DNA of 46,216 nucleotides from Thermodesulfobacteriota bacterium (lineage in GTDB: Bacteria; Desulfobacterota; DSM-4660; Desulfatiglandales; Desulfatiglandaceae): the NCBI GenBank assembly GCA_028278625.1, contig JANQDY010000199.1, forward strand, positions 1-46,216, in the 5' to 3' direction. The notes under the pieces were generated by a model. It was not told the origin of the DNA and did not search any database. It was given only the letters and a program-made list of their open reading frames with translations. The position numbers were made by a program, and so were the translations under genes. This document shows, one piece after another, positions 6,870 to 15,591 of this stretch (position 1 is its first letter; each line of letters starts with the position of its first letter).

Positions 6870-8216
6870 ATGACAATTAGATCCAACGATTGCATTCTGG
6901 CCGTTGACGTTGGCACACAATCTCTGAGAGCCTCTGTTCTTTCATCCGATTTGACGTTGCTTGAAAGAGAGAAAGTCTCCTACGCGCCAGAGATGAAGTC
7001 CGGCAATCGCGTGGAAATTGATGCGGAAATCCTATGGAACGCGCTGGTTGTAGCCTGCGGGAAGCTGACCCTGCGGCAAGGGATCAGCGCCGTTTCCTTT
7101 TCGACCCTCTGCCCTTCCCTGCTCCCCATGGACAAAGAGGGGAATCCCCTTCACCCGATTATCCTCCACCTGGACCGCCGCAGTTACCCACAGGCCAAAT
7201 GGGCGCTGGATCGGGTCGGCGAAGAAGCATTTTTGGGCATTGCCGGTAACCTGCCCGTACCGGGGGGCATTTCCGTGACCAGTCTTCTCTGGATTCGGGA
7301 CCATGAACCCGAAATATACCATCGTGAAGATGTCTGTTTCGGACATGCCTGTACCTTTATCCTGAAGCGCTTGACCGATCGATTTCTCATGGATCCCTCA
7401 AACGCTTCATTCACCGGGCTGTTTAACACGGTGGGGTACGGTGACTGGGATGAGAGGCTTCTCGATCCCCTGGAAATCGACCGGCGTAAACTGCCCGAAA
7501 TCGGCCACTCAGCGACGGTTGCAAACGAAATGACGGAAAAGGCGACCCGTCTGCTGGGACTCCCCAAAAGGATACCGGTGGTGGTCGGCGCCAACGATAC
7601 CACTTGCGCCGCCGTGGGGGCGGACGTGCTTCGTCCGGGAGACATCATGAATACTTCCGGCAGCGTTGAGATCCTTGTGCTGGCACTGGATGAGCCCCTT
7701 GTGAGCCGGAATCACCTTTTAAGAACCCACGCCTACCCCGGAAGGTGGCTGGCCATGCGCACGGTGGGCGCGGGCGGAATCTCTCTGGAATGGTTTCGCA
7801 AGAACTTCTGCCGGGAGATGACCAGAGAGGTTTTCTATGAGGACTACCTTCGCCAGGTCCTCTCCTCCCGAAAACTCCCGGAAACCAGGTTCCACCCCTT
7901 TCTGGCCGGGGACAGACATCGTGTCAAAACCCGGCGGGGCGGCTTCTCGCGCCTGACCCTAAAAACCGGACGGGATGACATGCTGCTGGCCCTGAACCAC
8001 GGCATTGTCTCTTTTCAGATGGAAAGCCTTACGGAATGGAAAAAGAGCCTGGCCCTTTCGAATACCATCAGCCACGTGGGCGGCGGAGCGAGCAAGGCCT
8101 ACACCGACTATAAACAGCGCATGCTGAAGGAATATCAGTTTCAACAAATGGGTGAGACCACACTTCCCGGTGCCGGCAGGCTGGCGCTGGATGCCGTGGG
8201 TTTCGCCCGGACGTAA
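6870..8216 (+). CDS. FGGY-family carbohydrate kinase
   Basis: This 448-residue protein has the FGGY kinase fold. The N-terminal phosphate loop is ILAVDVGTQSLRASVL, the ATP-domain Asp lies in VVVGANDTTCAAVGAD, and NTSGSVEILV and SHVGGGASKA follow. It phosphorylates a sugar, sugar alcohol or related polyol in the cytoplasm. It is somewhat shorter than the roughly 500-residue xylulokinase type and distinct from the xylB-like gene at 23871, so its substrate cannot be named. It follows the GntR gene by 19 bases in the TRAP operon. The ribosome site is weak, so coupling is likely. Confidence 0.88.
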   Translation: MTIRSNDCILAVDVGTQSLRASVLSSDLTLLEREKVSYAPEMKSGNRVEIDAEILWNALVVACGKLTLRQGISAVSFSTLCPSLLPMDKEGNPLHPIILHLDRRSYPQAKWALDRVGEEAFLGIAGNLPVPGGISVTSLLWIRDHEPEIYHREDVCFGHACTFILKRLTDRFLMDPSNASFTGLFNTVGYGDWDERLLDPLEIDRRKLPEIGHSATVANEMTEKATRLLGLPKRIPVVVGANDTTCAAVGADVLRPGDIMNTSGSVEILVLALDEPLVSRNHLLRTHAYPGRWLAMRTVGAGGISLEWFRKNFCREMTREVFYEDYLRQVLSSRKLPETRFHPFLAGDRHRVKTRRGGFSRLTLKTGRDDMLLALNHGIVSFQMESLTEWKKSLALSNTISHVGGGASKAYTDYKQRMLKEYQFQQMGETTLPGAGRLALDAVGFART

Positions 8217-8284
8217 ATGGTAACCCTTTTCGTCAGGTCTTTGAAGGATAACGAAATGGCATACAAGACGGGAGATCATGACCG

Positions 8285-9541
8285 ATGGAATTCCCTAAAA
8301 TGGTAAGGATCAGGCAGAACTTCAAGATAGAGAGCATCACCGATATTCCCGGTGCGATCCGTTCGGAATTCAAGCGCATTAACCCGGAAAAAACCATTTT
8401 ACCCGGTCAAAGGGTCGCCATCACCGCCGGTAGCCGGGGCATCCATCGAATCGATCTCATACTGAAAGCCCTCATCGATGAGCTCAAGGGGATTCATGCC
8501 GAACCCTTCATCGTTCCCGCCATGGGAAGCCATGGGGGTGCAACCGCCCATGGACAGAAAGAGGTGCTGGCACATTACGGCATAACGGAAGCCACCATGG
8601 ATGTTCCCATCCAAAGTGCCATGGAAGTAGACCGGATCGGGGAAGTCCTGGATGGAATCCCTGTTTTCATTGATAGAAATGCCCTCGGGGCAGACCACAT
8701 CGTGGTTGTCAACCGGGTGAAACCCCACACCGATTTTGAAGGGGATATCGAAAGCGGACTCATGAAAATGATCGCCATCGGTCTTGGAAAACAACATGCG
8801 GCGGACGGCTATCACAATCTTTTCATGAAACAGGGCTATCACAGGATCATTACGGCTGTCGCCCGGGAGGCCATCCAGAAATGTCCCATTACCTTCGGCA
8901 TTGGGGTGGTTGAAAACCAGAAGGATGAAACCCATACGATCGAGGCGATTGCGGCACCTTCGATCGAAGCGAGGGAGAAAGAACTGCTGGTCAAGGCAAA
9001 GGCGTTGCTGCCGAGAATCCCTTTTGACGACATTGACATTCTCATTGTCAATGAAATGGGCAAGAACTATAGCGGCACCGGCATGGATCAGAACGTTATT
9101 GCTCGAACAACCATCGCTTGCCACATGGTTCCTGATCGCCCGAAAATCGCCCGCATATTCGTGCGGGATTTGAGCCACCATTCAGGGGGCAATGCCATCG
9201 GCATTGGAAATGCCGATTTTACGACCACCCGGCTGGTAAACAAGATAGACCGGGAATCCTCCTACATGAATGCCATCACGTCTTCGGGACCGGAGGGCAT
9301 CAGGATTCCGCCGCATTATGACAGTGATCGTGAAGCCATTCTAATGGCATTGAATACCATTCCGGACAGCGACCCAACCAGGGTCAGAATCGTTCATATT
9401 GCAAACACGCTCAAGCTGGATGAGATGGCCATATCAGAAGCCCTTTTCGAAGAAGCGGTGGAAAACCATGCCATCGGTATATTGGACAGCCTCGGTTCAA
9501 TGAGATTCGGCGATGGCGGCAATCTGGATTACGGTTTCTGA
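8285..9541 (+). CDS. LarA-like (DUF2088) nickel-dependent hydroxyacid racemase/epimerase family protein
   Basis: This 418-residue protein matches the LarA superfamily. VPAMGSHGGATAHGQKE near residues 78-94 and VNRVKPHTDFEGDIESGLMK near 140-160 carry the conserved His and Lys positions of the N-terminal domain, and a larger C-terminal domain follows. Characterised members use a nickel-pincer nucleotide to racemise or epimerise the 2-hydroxy carbon of lactate, malate or gluconate. Beside a TRAP importer and a sugar kinase, epimerisation of a sugar acid is a reasonable inference. The cofactor genes larB, larC and larE are not in this window. It ends 15 bases from the convergent dehydratase gene. 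Confidence 0.8.
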   Translation: MEFPKMVRIRQNFKIESITDIPGAIRSEFKRINPEKTILPGQRVAITAGSRGIHRIDLILKALIDELKGIHAEPFIVPAMGSHGGATAHGQKEVLAHYGITEATMDVPIQSAMEVDRIGEVLDGIPVFIDRNALGADHIVVVNRVKPHTDFEGDIESGLMKMIAIGLGKQHAADGYHNLFMKQGYHRIITAVAREAIQKCPITFGIGVVENQKDETHTIEAIAAPSIEAREKELLVKAKALLPRIPFDDIDILIVNEMGKNYSGTGMDQNVIARTTIACHMVPDRPKIARIFVRDLSHHSGGNAIGIGNADFTTTRLVNKIDRESSYMNAITSSGPEGIRIPPHYDSDREAILMALNTIPDSDPTRVRIVHIANTLKLDEMAISEALFEEAVENHAIGILDSLGSMRFGDGGNLDYGF

Positions 9542-9556
9542 CAGTATCCATTTGAT

Positions 9557-11251
9557 TCAGGAAGAACGGCTCTTGATCACGGCCCCTTCCGCCGCCGAAG
9601 AGGCCAATCTTGAATAGAGCTCCAGATATCCCCGCTTGAATTTGGGTGCGGGCGGTGACCAAGACTTGAGCCTTTCCTTGATCTCTTGGTCCGGGACATT
9701 CAAATGAAGGGTTCCTTTCTCCACATCGATATGGATTTCATCGCCGTCCCTCACGATGGCGATGGGCCCCCCTTCCGCGGCTTCCGGGGAGATGTGGCCC
9801 ACGAAGCAGCCGTTGTTGGTTCCGGAAAAGCGGCCGTCCGTGACAAGGGCCGTGGATTTGTTTAAGCCCAAGCCGTAGAGGTATTTCATGGCCTTGTACA
9901 TTTCCCGCATGCCGGGCCCCCCTTTTGGTCCTTCATATCGGATGACCACAACATCCCCCGCAAGAATCTCCTTGTTCAAAATGGCCTCATTGGCCGCTTC
10001 TTCGGAATCAAACACCCGTGCTTTTCCGGTGAATTGAAAGAGGCCGGGATCAATGGCGCCCGGTTTGCTGATACCGCTGCCCGGCGCCAGATTTCCTCTC
10101 AAAACGGCGACACCCCCCATTTGCCCGAACGGTTCCGCCATGGTCTTGATGATCTCTCCGTTTTCAGGGAAAAGATAGGTAAAAGACGCAAGGTTCCGGG
10201 AAACCGTTTCGCCCGTGCAGGTCATCACGTCACCATGAAGAAGCGGCATCAGGCGCTCCATGACCCGGGGAATGCCGCCGGCTTTCCAGAAATCCTCCAT
10301 ATCCCACTTGGCCGCCGGATTCACCTTTGCGATGTGTGGGGTTGTGCTCCCATATTCCTCGAAGGCCTTCAATATATCCACATCCGCCTCAGCCTCGTAG
10401 GCAATGGCGGACAGGTGCAGGACGGCGTTGGTGGAACCGCTGATGCCCATGCAGACTCGGACGGCGTTTTCCAGGGATTTCCGGTTGATGATCTCTCTTG
10501 CGGAGATGCCCTCCTCCACGAGGTTGCAGACGGCAATCCCCGTGGCCCGGGCAGCCCGCAGCCGGTCTGAGTGGGTGGCCGGTATGAGAGCGCTTCCCGG
10601 AAGTGCCATCCCCATGGCCTCACTCAAACAGCACATGGTGTTGGCGGTGCCCAAAAAAGCACAGGAACCGCATGAGGGACAGGCAAGATCCTCCAGCGTA
10701 GTGAGTTGATCTTGGGAGATCTTCCCGGCCCGAAACATGCCCAGGGCTTCGTCGATGGAAGTCAAATCCGATTTTCGCCCGTCAAATTCGATCCCTCCCA
10801 ACATGGGACCCCCGTGAACAATGATGGCGGGAATGTCGAGCCGGGCAGCGGCCATGAGCATCCCCGGAACAATCTTGTCGCAGGAAGCCAATAGAACAAC
10901 GGCATCAAGGCGATGGGCCGAAACACAGATCTCCACCGAGTTGCAGATGATTTCCCTGGACGGCAGAATAAAATGCATGCCGTCGTGGCCGTTGGCCACA
11001 CCGTCACAGGCACCGATCACGCCGAACTCCACGGGGGTCCCGCCTGCGCGGTAAATCCCCCATTTCACGTGCTCGCTGATCTGGTTCAGGTTGTAATGGC
11101 CCGGCACCAGGGTGTTCCATGAATTGGCGATGCCGATCATGGGTCTTTGAAGGTCGTCATTGGCGTATCCCATGCTTTTGTAAAGGGCGCGATAGATGCC
11201 CTTTTCCGGACCCTTTAGAATTTTTGCACTTCTCAGCTCTTTTTCTGCCAT
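9557..11251 (-). CDS. ilvD: IlvD/Edd-family dehydratase (dihydroxy-acid or sugar-acid dehydratase)
   Basis: This 564-residue enzyme has the Fe-S cluster cysteines of the family in GACDGVANGHDGM, ASCDKIVPGM and CPSCGSCAFLGTANTM. The late TDGRFSG segment carries the catalytic serine. The reaction is removal of water from a 2,3-dihydroxy acid to a 2-keto acid. The size fits dihydroxy-acid dehydratase as well as sugar-acid dehydratases. I start at 11251 because GAGGAGGT lies 8 bases upstream; an upstream start at 11278 would place the ribosome site inside the gene. It is the last gene of an operon with a hydroxyacid dehydrogenase and a GntR regulator, with no branched-chain synthesis genes nearby. 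A catabolic sugar-acid role is therefore more likely than biosynthesis, and the symbol only reflects the family. Confidence 0.88.
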   Translation of the reverse strand: MAEKELRSAKILKGPEKGIYRALYKSMGYANDDLQRPMIGIANSWNTLVPGHYNLNQISEHVKWGIYRAGGTPVEFGVIGACDGVANGHDGMHFILPSREIICNSVEICVSAHRLDAVVLLASCDKIVPGMLMAAARLDIPAIIVHGGPMLGGIEFDGRKSDLTSIDEALGMFRAGKISQDQLTTLEDLACPSCGSCAFLGTANTMCCLSEAMGMALPGSALIPATHSDRLRAARATGIAVCNLVEEGISAREIINRKSLENAVRVCMGISGSTNAVLHLSAIAYEAEADVDILKAFEEYGSTTPHIAKVNPAAKWDMEDFWKAGGIPRVMERLMPLLHGDVMTCTGETVSRNLASFTYLFPENGEIIKTMAEPFGQMGGVAVLRGNLAPGSGISKPGAIDPGLFQFTGKARVFDSEEAANEAILNKEILAGDVVVIRYEGPKGGPGMREMYKAMKYLYGLGLNKSTALVTDGRFSGTNNGCFVGHISPEAAEGGPIAIVRDGDEIHIDVEKGTLHLNVPDQEIKERLKSWSPPAPKFKRGYLELYSRLASSAAEGAVIKSRSS

Positions 11252-11295
11252 ATCAATAGACCTCCTCAAATAATCCACTGAACCGATACGCCGCC

Positions 11296-12066
11296 CTATC
11301 GGTACAGTATGGACGAAAATGCGTATTTGTCCCCCCTGAATGAATTTTCAAAATGGCAGACCGGCCATTTTTGCCCATCGTACATGGTACGCTCCATGGC
11401 GAGAATCGGATCTCCCACGGAAATGTTGAGTAATGAGGCTTCATAGGGAGTTGCTTTAACCGCATGCAGGCTTTGAACCGCGTAAGCCACGGACAAATTG
11501 TATTCTTCTTCCACAAGTGCTGAAAGAGATCCCTCGCTCAGATCCTCATTCAAGAGACCGGGACAGTATTTCTCGGGTATGTATGCGTAATTAACCGCCA
11601 GCGGTGTTTCATTGGCCAATCGCACCCGGATGATCTTGATGATCCCATCGCCGGCCTTGAGATTAAGCTTCTCCATGAGCTTGGTTTCGGCTTTGATCAC
11701 CTTCTTTTCGATGACGCGGGAACTCGGTTTCAATCCCTTCTTCTTGCTGTCTTCATAGAAGCCCACCAGCTGGGTCGCTTCCCTTTCGATTTTCTTCTCG
11801 GAAATAAAGGTGCCTGACCCCTTTTTTCTGACCAGTATGCCGTCACTCACCAGCTTTCCCAGGGCTTGTCGCATGGTCATCTTGCTCACGCCGAAAATAT
11901 GTGCCAGTTGCTCCTCGGGCGGAATTCTCGTGTTGGCCGGAAGACGCTCCTTTTTGATGCCTTCGCTCATGGCTTCGCTGATCTGAAAATAGAGAGGAAC
12001 CGGACTCGATTTGTCAATCAAATACCCCAATTCCGAAAAGAGAAATTCAGCATCATTTTTATTCAT
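11296..12066 (-). CDS. GntR-family (HutC subfamily) regulator with UTRA domain
   Basis: This 256-residue protein has an N-terminal winged helix (LAHIFGVSKMTMRQALGKLV then GILVRKKGSGTFIS) at about residues 20-90. A UTRA ligand domain with IIRVRLANETPLAVNYAYIP and DPILAMERTMYDG follows. HutC-type proteins usually repress the operon they sit in and release DNA when they bind a pathway intermediate. It lies between the hydroxyacid dehydrogenase and the dehydratase, 45 and 44 bases from each, so it probably controls the promoter before 13113. The ligand is unknown. Confidence 0.92.
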   Translation of the reverse strand: MNKNDAEFLFSELGYLIDKSSPVPLYFQISEAMSEGIKKERLPANTRIPPEEQLAHIFGVSKMTMRQALGKLVSDGILVRKKGSGTFISEKKIEREATQLVGFYEDSKKKGLKPSSRVIEKKVIKAETKLMEKLNLKAGDGIIKIIRVRLANETPLAVNYAYIPEKYCPGLLNEDLSEGSLSALVEEEYNLSVAYAVQSLHAVKATPYEASLLNISVGDPILAMERTMYDGQKWPVCHFENSFRGDKYAFSSILYR

Positions 12067-12111
12067 AACGTTAGCGCTCTCTTTCTATGACGGCTTCGGT
12101 AATCATTTCTA

Positions 12112-13113
12112 TCATCCAGAAAGATGCTTCCATTTGTCAAGCTCAAGGACCTGTGGGTTCGCAACATTTTGCGGCCGCCGCCCCTCGAAGAGATCTATGA
12201 CACACCGTGTGGCTTCCGTGGCCATACGGATGACGCATTCATGGGTAAGAGCAGCCGAGTGGGGCGTCAGCAAGATGTTGTCCAGTTGCAGCAGAGGATG
12301 ATCTTGTGGCACCGGCTCAGAACTGAATACATCCAGCCCCGCCCCCAGGATCTTTTCGTTTCTCAACACTTGATAAAGGGCCCCTTCGTCGATGAGAGAC
12401 CCCCGGGAAGTGTTAATAAGAATAGTGTGCGGCTTCATCCAAGAGAGCTCTTCTTCACCGATCATGTTTCGGGTCTGGTCCGTCAAAGGGACGTGAACGG
12501 ATATGATATCCGAATTTTCACAGAGTTCCCGAAGCCCGGGAAATCGAACCCAATCTTCACATCCGTCTTTGACATCCCCGGGCAAGAACGGATCATGGGC
12601 GAGGATTTCCATTCCGAAGATCTTACGGCAGCATCGTCCCAGCTCGGAGCCGATACGGCCAAAACCGATCACGCCAAGGGTCTTCCCTCTCATATCCCTT
12701 GGCAGGTTCCGATAGCGAATGGCAAAATTCCCCTTTCGCACTTCACGATCCATTAAAGGAAGCCGCTTTGATAACGCAAGGGCAAAGGCCAGCACTTGTT
12801 CCACCACGCTGCTGGTGTTGACCCCCAGATTGGAGGTCACCACAACCCCCTGTTCAGAGGCCGCCCGGACGTCCACATTGTCCAACCCGCCGCCTGTTCG
12901 CGCCACAATCTCAAGATCATCGGCACAGGAGAGAATTTCCGGGGTGATTTTTATTCCGGTTCGGAGAACGATCCCATGGACCCCAGGCAGGAGCGGTTTC
13001 ACGGTTTCGGGTGACGGATCAGGGGCCGTTACAATTTCACAACCCGCTTTTTCAAGGGCCTTCACCGCTTCTGATTCAATCGGTTGGGGCAGCAGTACTT
13101 TTTTTGCAGACAT
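12112..13113 (-). CDS. D-2-hydroxyacid dehydrogenase (NAD-dependent)
   Basis: This 333-residue enzyme has the D-isomer-specific hydroxyacid dehydrogenase layout. The NAD-binding motif GKTLGVIGFGRIGSELG lies near residues 145-162. The catalytic arginine is in INTSRGSLIDE, the glutamate in DVFSSEP, and the histidine in TPHSAALTHE. It resembles the phosphoglycerate-dehydrogenase-like branch but lacks the C-terminal ACT domain. It would interconvert a 2-keto acid and a D-2-hydroxy acid. It is first in the operon with the HutC regulator and the IlvD/Edd dehydratase, and a strong promoter precedes it. Reduction of a sugar-derived keto acid or glyoxylate/hydroxypyruvate is possible; the substrate is not readable. 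Confidence 0.9.
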   Translation of the reverse strand: MSAKKVLLPQPIESEAVKALEKAGCEIVTAPDPSPETVKPLLPGVHGIVLRTGIKITPEILSCADDLEIVARTGGGLDNVDVRAASEQGVVVTSNLGVNTSSVVEQVLAFALALSKRLPLMDREVRKGNFAIRYRNLPRDMRGKTLGVIGFGRIGSELGRCCRKIFGMEILAHDPFLPGDVKDGCEDWVRFPGLRELCENSDIISVHVPLTDQTRNMIGEEELSWMKPHTILINTSRGSLIDEGALYQVLRNEKILGAGLDVFSSEPVPQDHPLLQLDNILLTPHSAALTHECVIRMATEATRCVIDLFEGRRPQNVANPQVLELDKWKHLSG

Positions 13114-13214
13114 TAGAAAACCTCTTTCTCCAGATTTTTCAATTTAGGGGCCAAGGAAACAGACTTTTTGCCGGTGAATCAAAGGGCATCAAATCGTTGG
13201 AAAACGAATAGATT

Positions 13215-13253
13215 AACCTATACATCTATATATTAATAGAACTTAATTGTCAA
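13215..13253 (-). promoter_or_regulatory. Promoter of the hydroxyacid dehydrogenase operon with overlapping putative operator
   Basis: On the minus strand TTGACA (13248-13253) is followed after 17 bases by TATAGA (13225-13230). Overlapping the -10, the minus strand reads TATAGATGTATAGGTT (13215-13230), which matches 15 of 16 bases of a site before the SDR gene at 20127-20142. TCTAT/ATAGA arms (13225-13240) also form an inverted repeat across the promoter. The rest of the 255-base gap up to 13368 shows nothing I can name. Confidence 0.6.
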
Positions 13254-13368
13254 CATATTCAAGTATTTTTTTTGATGAAGATTCAGTTCCTTACAGGGTT
13301 TTGTAATAATATGGAGTAAATGACAGCGTGTTGCGCAGGCTATACGGGCGTTGCTCTTTTTTGTGCGA

Positions 13369-14103
13369 TCAGAAAGCCGTTCTTGGAGGGTCCTGAGGCT
13401 CCACACCGGCCTTTTTGAGATCCTCCTGGGCATTTTTCAGGTGATCAATCATGCATTTTTCCGCTTTTTCCACATCGTGATCCTTTATGGCGGAAAGAAT
13501 CCGTTTGTGCCCTTCAATGGCACGCTCAAGCCCCTCCACAACACCGATTGTGGCTTTCCGGGATTCTCTTAGGAGTTCCCTCAAAGGACCAAACATGAGT
13601 TCAAAGACTTTATTTTGGCTGGCCTCCGATAGAATATCATGAAACTCCGTATCCTTATCAACGCACAACTCAAGATCGTGAGGGTTCTCCTCCATTGCGA
13701 GGATGGTTTTTTCCATGGCCGCCATATGCCTGGTCTCAGCTCTCAAGGCGGCAAATCTGGCAATCTGGCATTCCATTGTTTGTCTCGCTTCAATCAATTC
13801 AGCCAACGACGCCTTTGATCTTTGAAGGGTCAGTGAAATGATCTCCGAGGCCGGCTCGGTGGAATAACCGGCAACCCTGGTGCGGCGCCCCTGTGTGATG
13901 TCGATCAAGCCCTGGGCCTGAAGGACCCGAAGGGCCTCGCGCATGCTGAATTTACTGACGTTCATCTGCTTGGCCATCTGACTTTCGGGCGGAAGTTCAG
14001 TGCCGGGTTTTAGATTGCCATCCAAAATAAACGCTCTCACGGATTTTACCGCATAATCGACTTTTTCTACTTTTTGTGCAGGTTCCAGTTTCCTTGCCGG
14101 CAT
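13369..14103 (-). CDS. GntR-family (FadR subfamily) transcriptional regulator
   Basis: This 244-residue protein has a winged helix (MAKQMNVSKFSMREALRVLQ, then GLIDITQGRRTRVAGY) and a C-terminal FCD domain with KDTEFHDILSEASQN and AIEGHKRILSAIKDHD. These patterns bind metal and usually a carboxylate ligand. It lies divergently beside the polyol dehydrogenase/ABC operon and upstream of the hydroxyacid dehydrogenase operon, so it is a likely regulator of either or both. AGGAAGGAACA precedes the start at 14103. A 17-base palindrome in its own leader suggests autoregulation. Confidence 0.92.
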   Translation of the reverse strand: MPARKLEPAQKVEKVDYAVKSVRAFILDGNLKPGTELPPESQMAKQMNVSKFSMREALRVLQAQGLIDITQGRRTRVAGYSTEPASEIISLTLQRSKASLAELIEARQTMECQIARFAALRAETRHMAAMEKTILAMEENPHDLELCVDKDTEFHDILSEASQNKVFELMFGPLRELLRESRKATIGVVEGLERAIEGHKRILSAIKDHDVEKAEKCMIDHLKNAQEDLKKAGVEPQDPPRTAF

Positions 14104-14143
14104 GTTGTCTGTTCCTTCCTCTAAATTATTACATCACCTTGGA

Positions 14144-14160
14144 TGATGTTCGAAACATCA
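14144..14160. promoter_or_regulatory. Palindrome in the GntR leader (putative autoregulatory operator)
   Basis: TGATGTT-CGA-AACATCA is a perfect 17-base inverted repeat 40 bases before the GntR start. A further ACATCA at 14131-14136 gives three alternating half-sites. On the minus strand a TATAAT (14189-14194) with a poor -35 lies upstream, so the palindrome would sit about 20 to 35 bases inside the transcript. Confidence 0.5.
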
Positions 14161-14245
14161 CTTGTTAGAGCTTAATCCTTCTGTTCCCATTATATCCTTT
14201 TGGCCGGATTTTTCCAGATATTTCAGCGCCGTAAGGACATTTTCC

Positions 14246-14303
14246 TAGACGTCTATATATGTATTCTTTTTCTCTTGACAGTCTCATGTTATCATGATAT
14301 CTA
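14246..14303 (+). promoter_or_regulatory. Predicted promoter of the polyol dehydrogenase/ABC operon
   Basis: TTGACA (14275-14280) is followed after 17 bases by TATCTA (14298-14303). Upstream lies the 10-base palindrome TAGACGTCTA (14246-14255). The segment TCTATATAT occurs twice, at 14252 and 14300, and again in the promoter at 13225, so one regulator may read all three. The region lies in the 311-base divergent gap 14104-14414, which holds no gene. Confidence 0.5.
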
Positions 14304-14414
14304 TATATCCTAATACCATGACAGGGTCAAGGCGAAAAACTGAAAAGCGGCCATAAAGAGCTTCATCTCCATATGGTTGCCTATGATGCGCCCTTTTTTG
14401 TGTAAGGAGGAAAG

Positions 14415-15458
14415 ATGAACAGTAACATGAAGGCCTTTGTACTTCACTCACCCGGAAACATGCGGCTTGAACAACGCCCAATTCCTAAACCGGGCCCAGG
14501 TGAGGCCCTTGTGAAAATGAAATCCGTCGGTATTTGCGGTTCTGATATTCATTATTTGAGACATGGAAAGATCGGTTCTTTCATTGTCAATGAGCCCATG
14601 ATCCTGGGGCATGAAGCCGCCGGGCAGGTTGCGGCCCTGGGGCCCGGGACGACCGGGTTGGAGGTGGGCGCCAGAGTCGTAGTCGAACCGGGCATACCAT
14701 GCGGCACATGTTGGTTTTGCAGAAACGGACGATACACGAAATGCCCCACGGTCAGATTCATGGCGACGCCACCCGATGACGGTTGTCTGGTGGAATACGT
14801 TTCATGGCCTGTGGATTTCCTCTTTGAAATGCCGGACAACATCTCTTTTCAGGAGGGTGCGCTGGTTGAGCCCTTTGCCGTTGCCCTTTATGCCACAAGG
14901 CGTAGCGGTCTTTATCCCGCGGCCAGTGTGGCGATCCTGGGGGCAGGTCCCATCGGCCTTTCCGTACTGGAAGCGGTGAAAGCCATGGGCGCGGGAGATG
15001 TCATTGTGGTGGATGTCATGCCCAACAGATTGACGCTGGCCAAAGAAATGGGCGCAACCCATGTGCTGGATGCGGGGTTGGTGGATGTGGTTGAACAGGT
15101 TAAATCGCTCACCGGCGGAGAAGGCGCGCATTTTGTCTTTGAGACGGCCGGCACCGCCCCCACGTTTCAACAAACTGTCAATATTGCGAGGGATGGCGGT
15201 TTCGTCGTCCTTTTGGGACTGGCCCAGGAGGATGAAATCCCCATGCCCATGGTGGAATCCGTGGTCCGGGAAATCAATTTCGTGAGCAGTTTTCGCTATA
15301 ACAACATCTTTGAAGAAGCCATTACCTTGATAGGGCACGACCGGGTCAACCTAAAACCACTCATTACCCACGAATTTCCCTTTGATCAGGCCCTTGAAGC
15401 CTTTGATGTGGCTGAAAATGCCGAGGAGACCGCCGTGAAAGTGATGATCAATTTCTAA
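14415..15458 (+). CDS. Zinc-dependent polyol (sorbitol/xylitol-type) dehydrogenase
   Basis: This 347-residue medium-chain dehydrogenase binds catalytic zinc through Cys in VGICGSDIHYL and His-Glu in LGHEAAG. Structural zinc cysteines are in PCGTCWFCRNGRYTKCP. The cofactor fold is marked by AILGAGPIGLSVLEAVKAMG. The segment RFMATPPDDGCLVEYVSWP is typical of sorbitol/xylitol dehydrogenases, which oxidise polyols to ketoses with NAD. TAAGGAGG precedes the start. It heads the operon that continues with a CUT1 ABC importer, and a xylulokinase lies at the end of the region. Pentitol to D-xylulose to xylulose 5-phosphate is therefore a coherent route. L-threonine-dehydrogenase-like activity is the main alternative. 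Confidence 0.87.
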   Translation: MNSNMKAFVLHSPGNMRLEQRPIPKPGPGEALVKMKSVGICGSDIHYLRHGKIGSFIVNEPMILGHEAAGQVAALGPGTTGLEVGARVVVEPGIPCGTCWFCRNGRYTKCPTVRFMATPPDDGCLVEYVSWPVDFLFEMPDNISFQEGALVEPFAVALYATRRSGLYPAASVAILGAGPIGLSVLEAVKAMGAGDVIVVDVMPNRLTLAKEMGATHVLDAGLVDVVEQVKSLTGGEGAHFVFETAGTAPTFQQTVNIARDGGFVVLLGLAQEDEIPMPMVESVVREINFVSSFRYNNIFEEAITLIGHDRVNLKPLITHEFPFDQALEAFDVAENAEETAVKVMINF

Positions 15459-15591
15459 GGCCATGCACATCGGAAAAAGGGACGGACCGATAACAATCCA
15501 GATAGAAGGGAGGGATGCCATACTTGTAGGCCGGGTTTGGGAAGTCGATTTTGTAACGCTAACATAAATCTATGGAACCTAGGAGGAAGCA

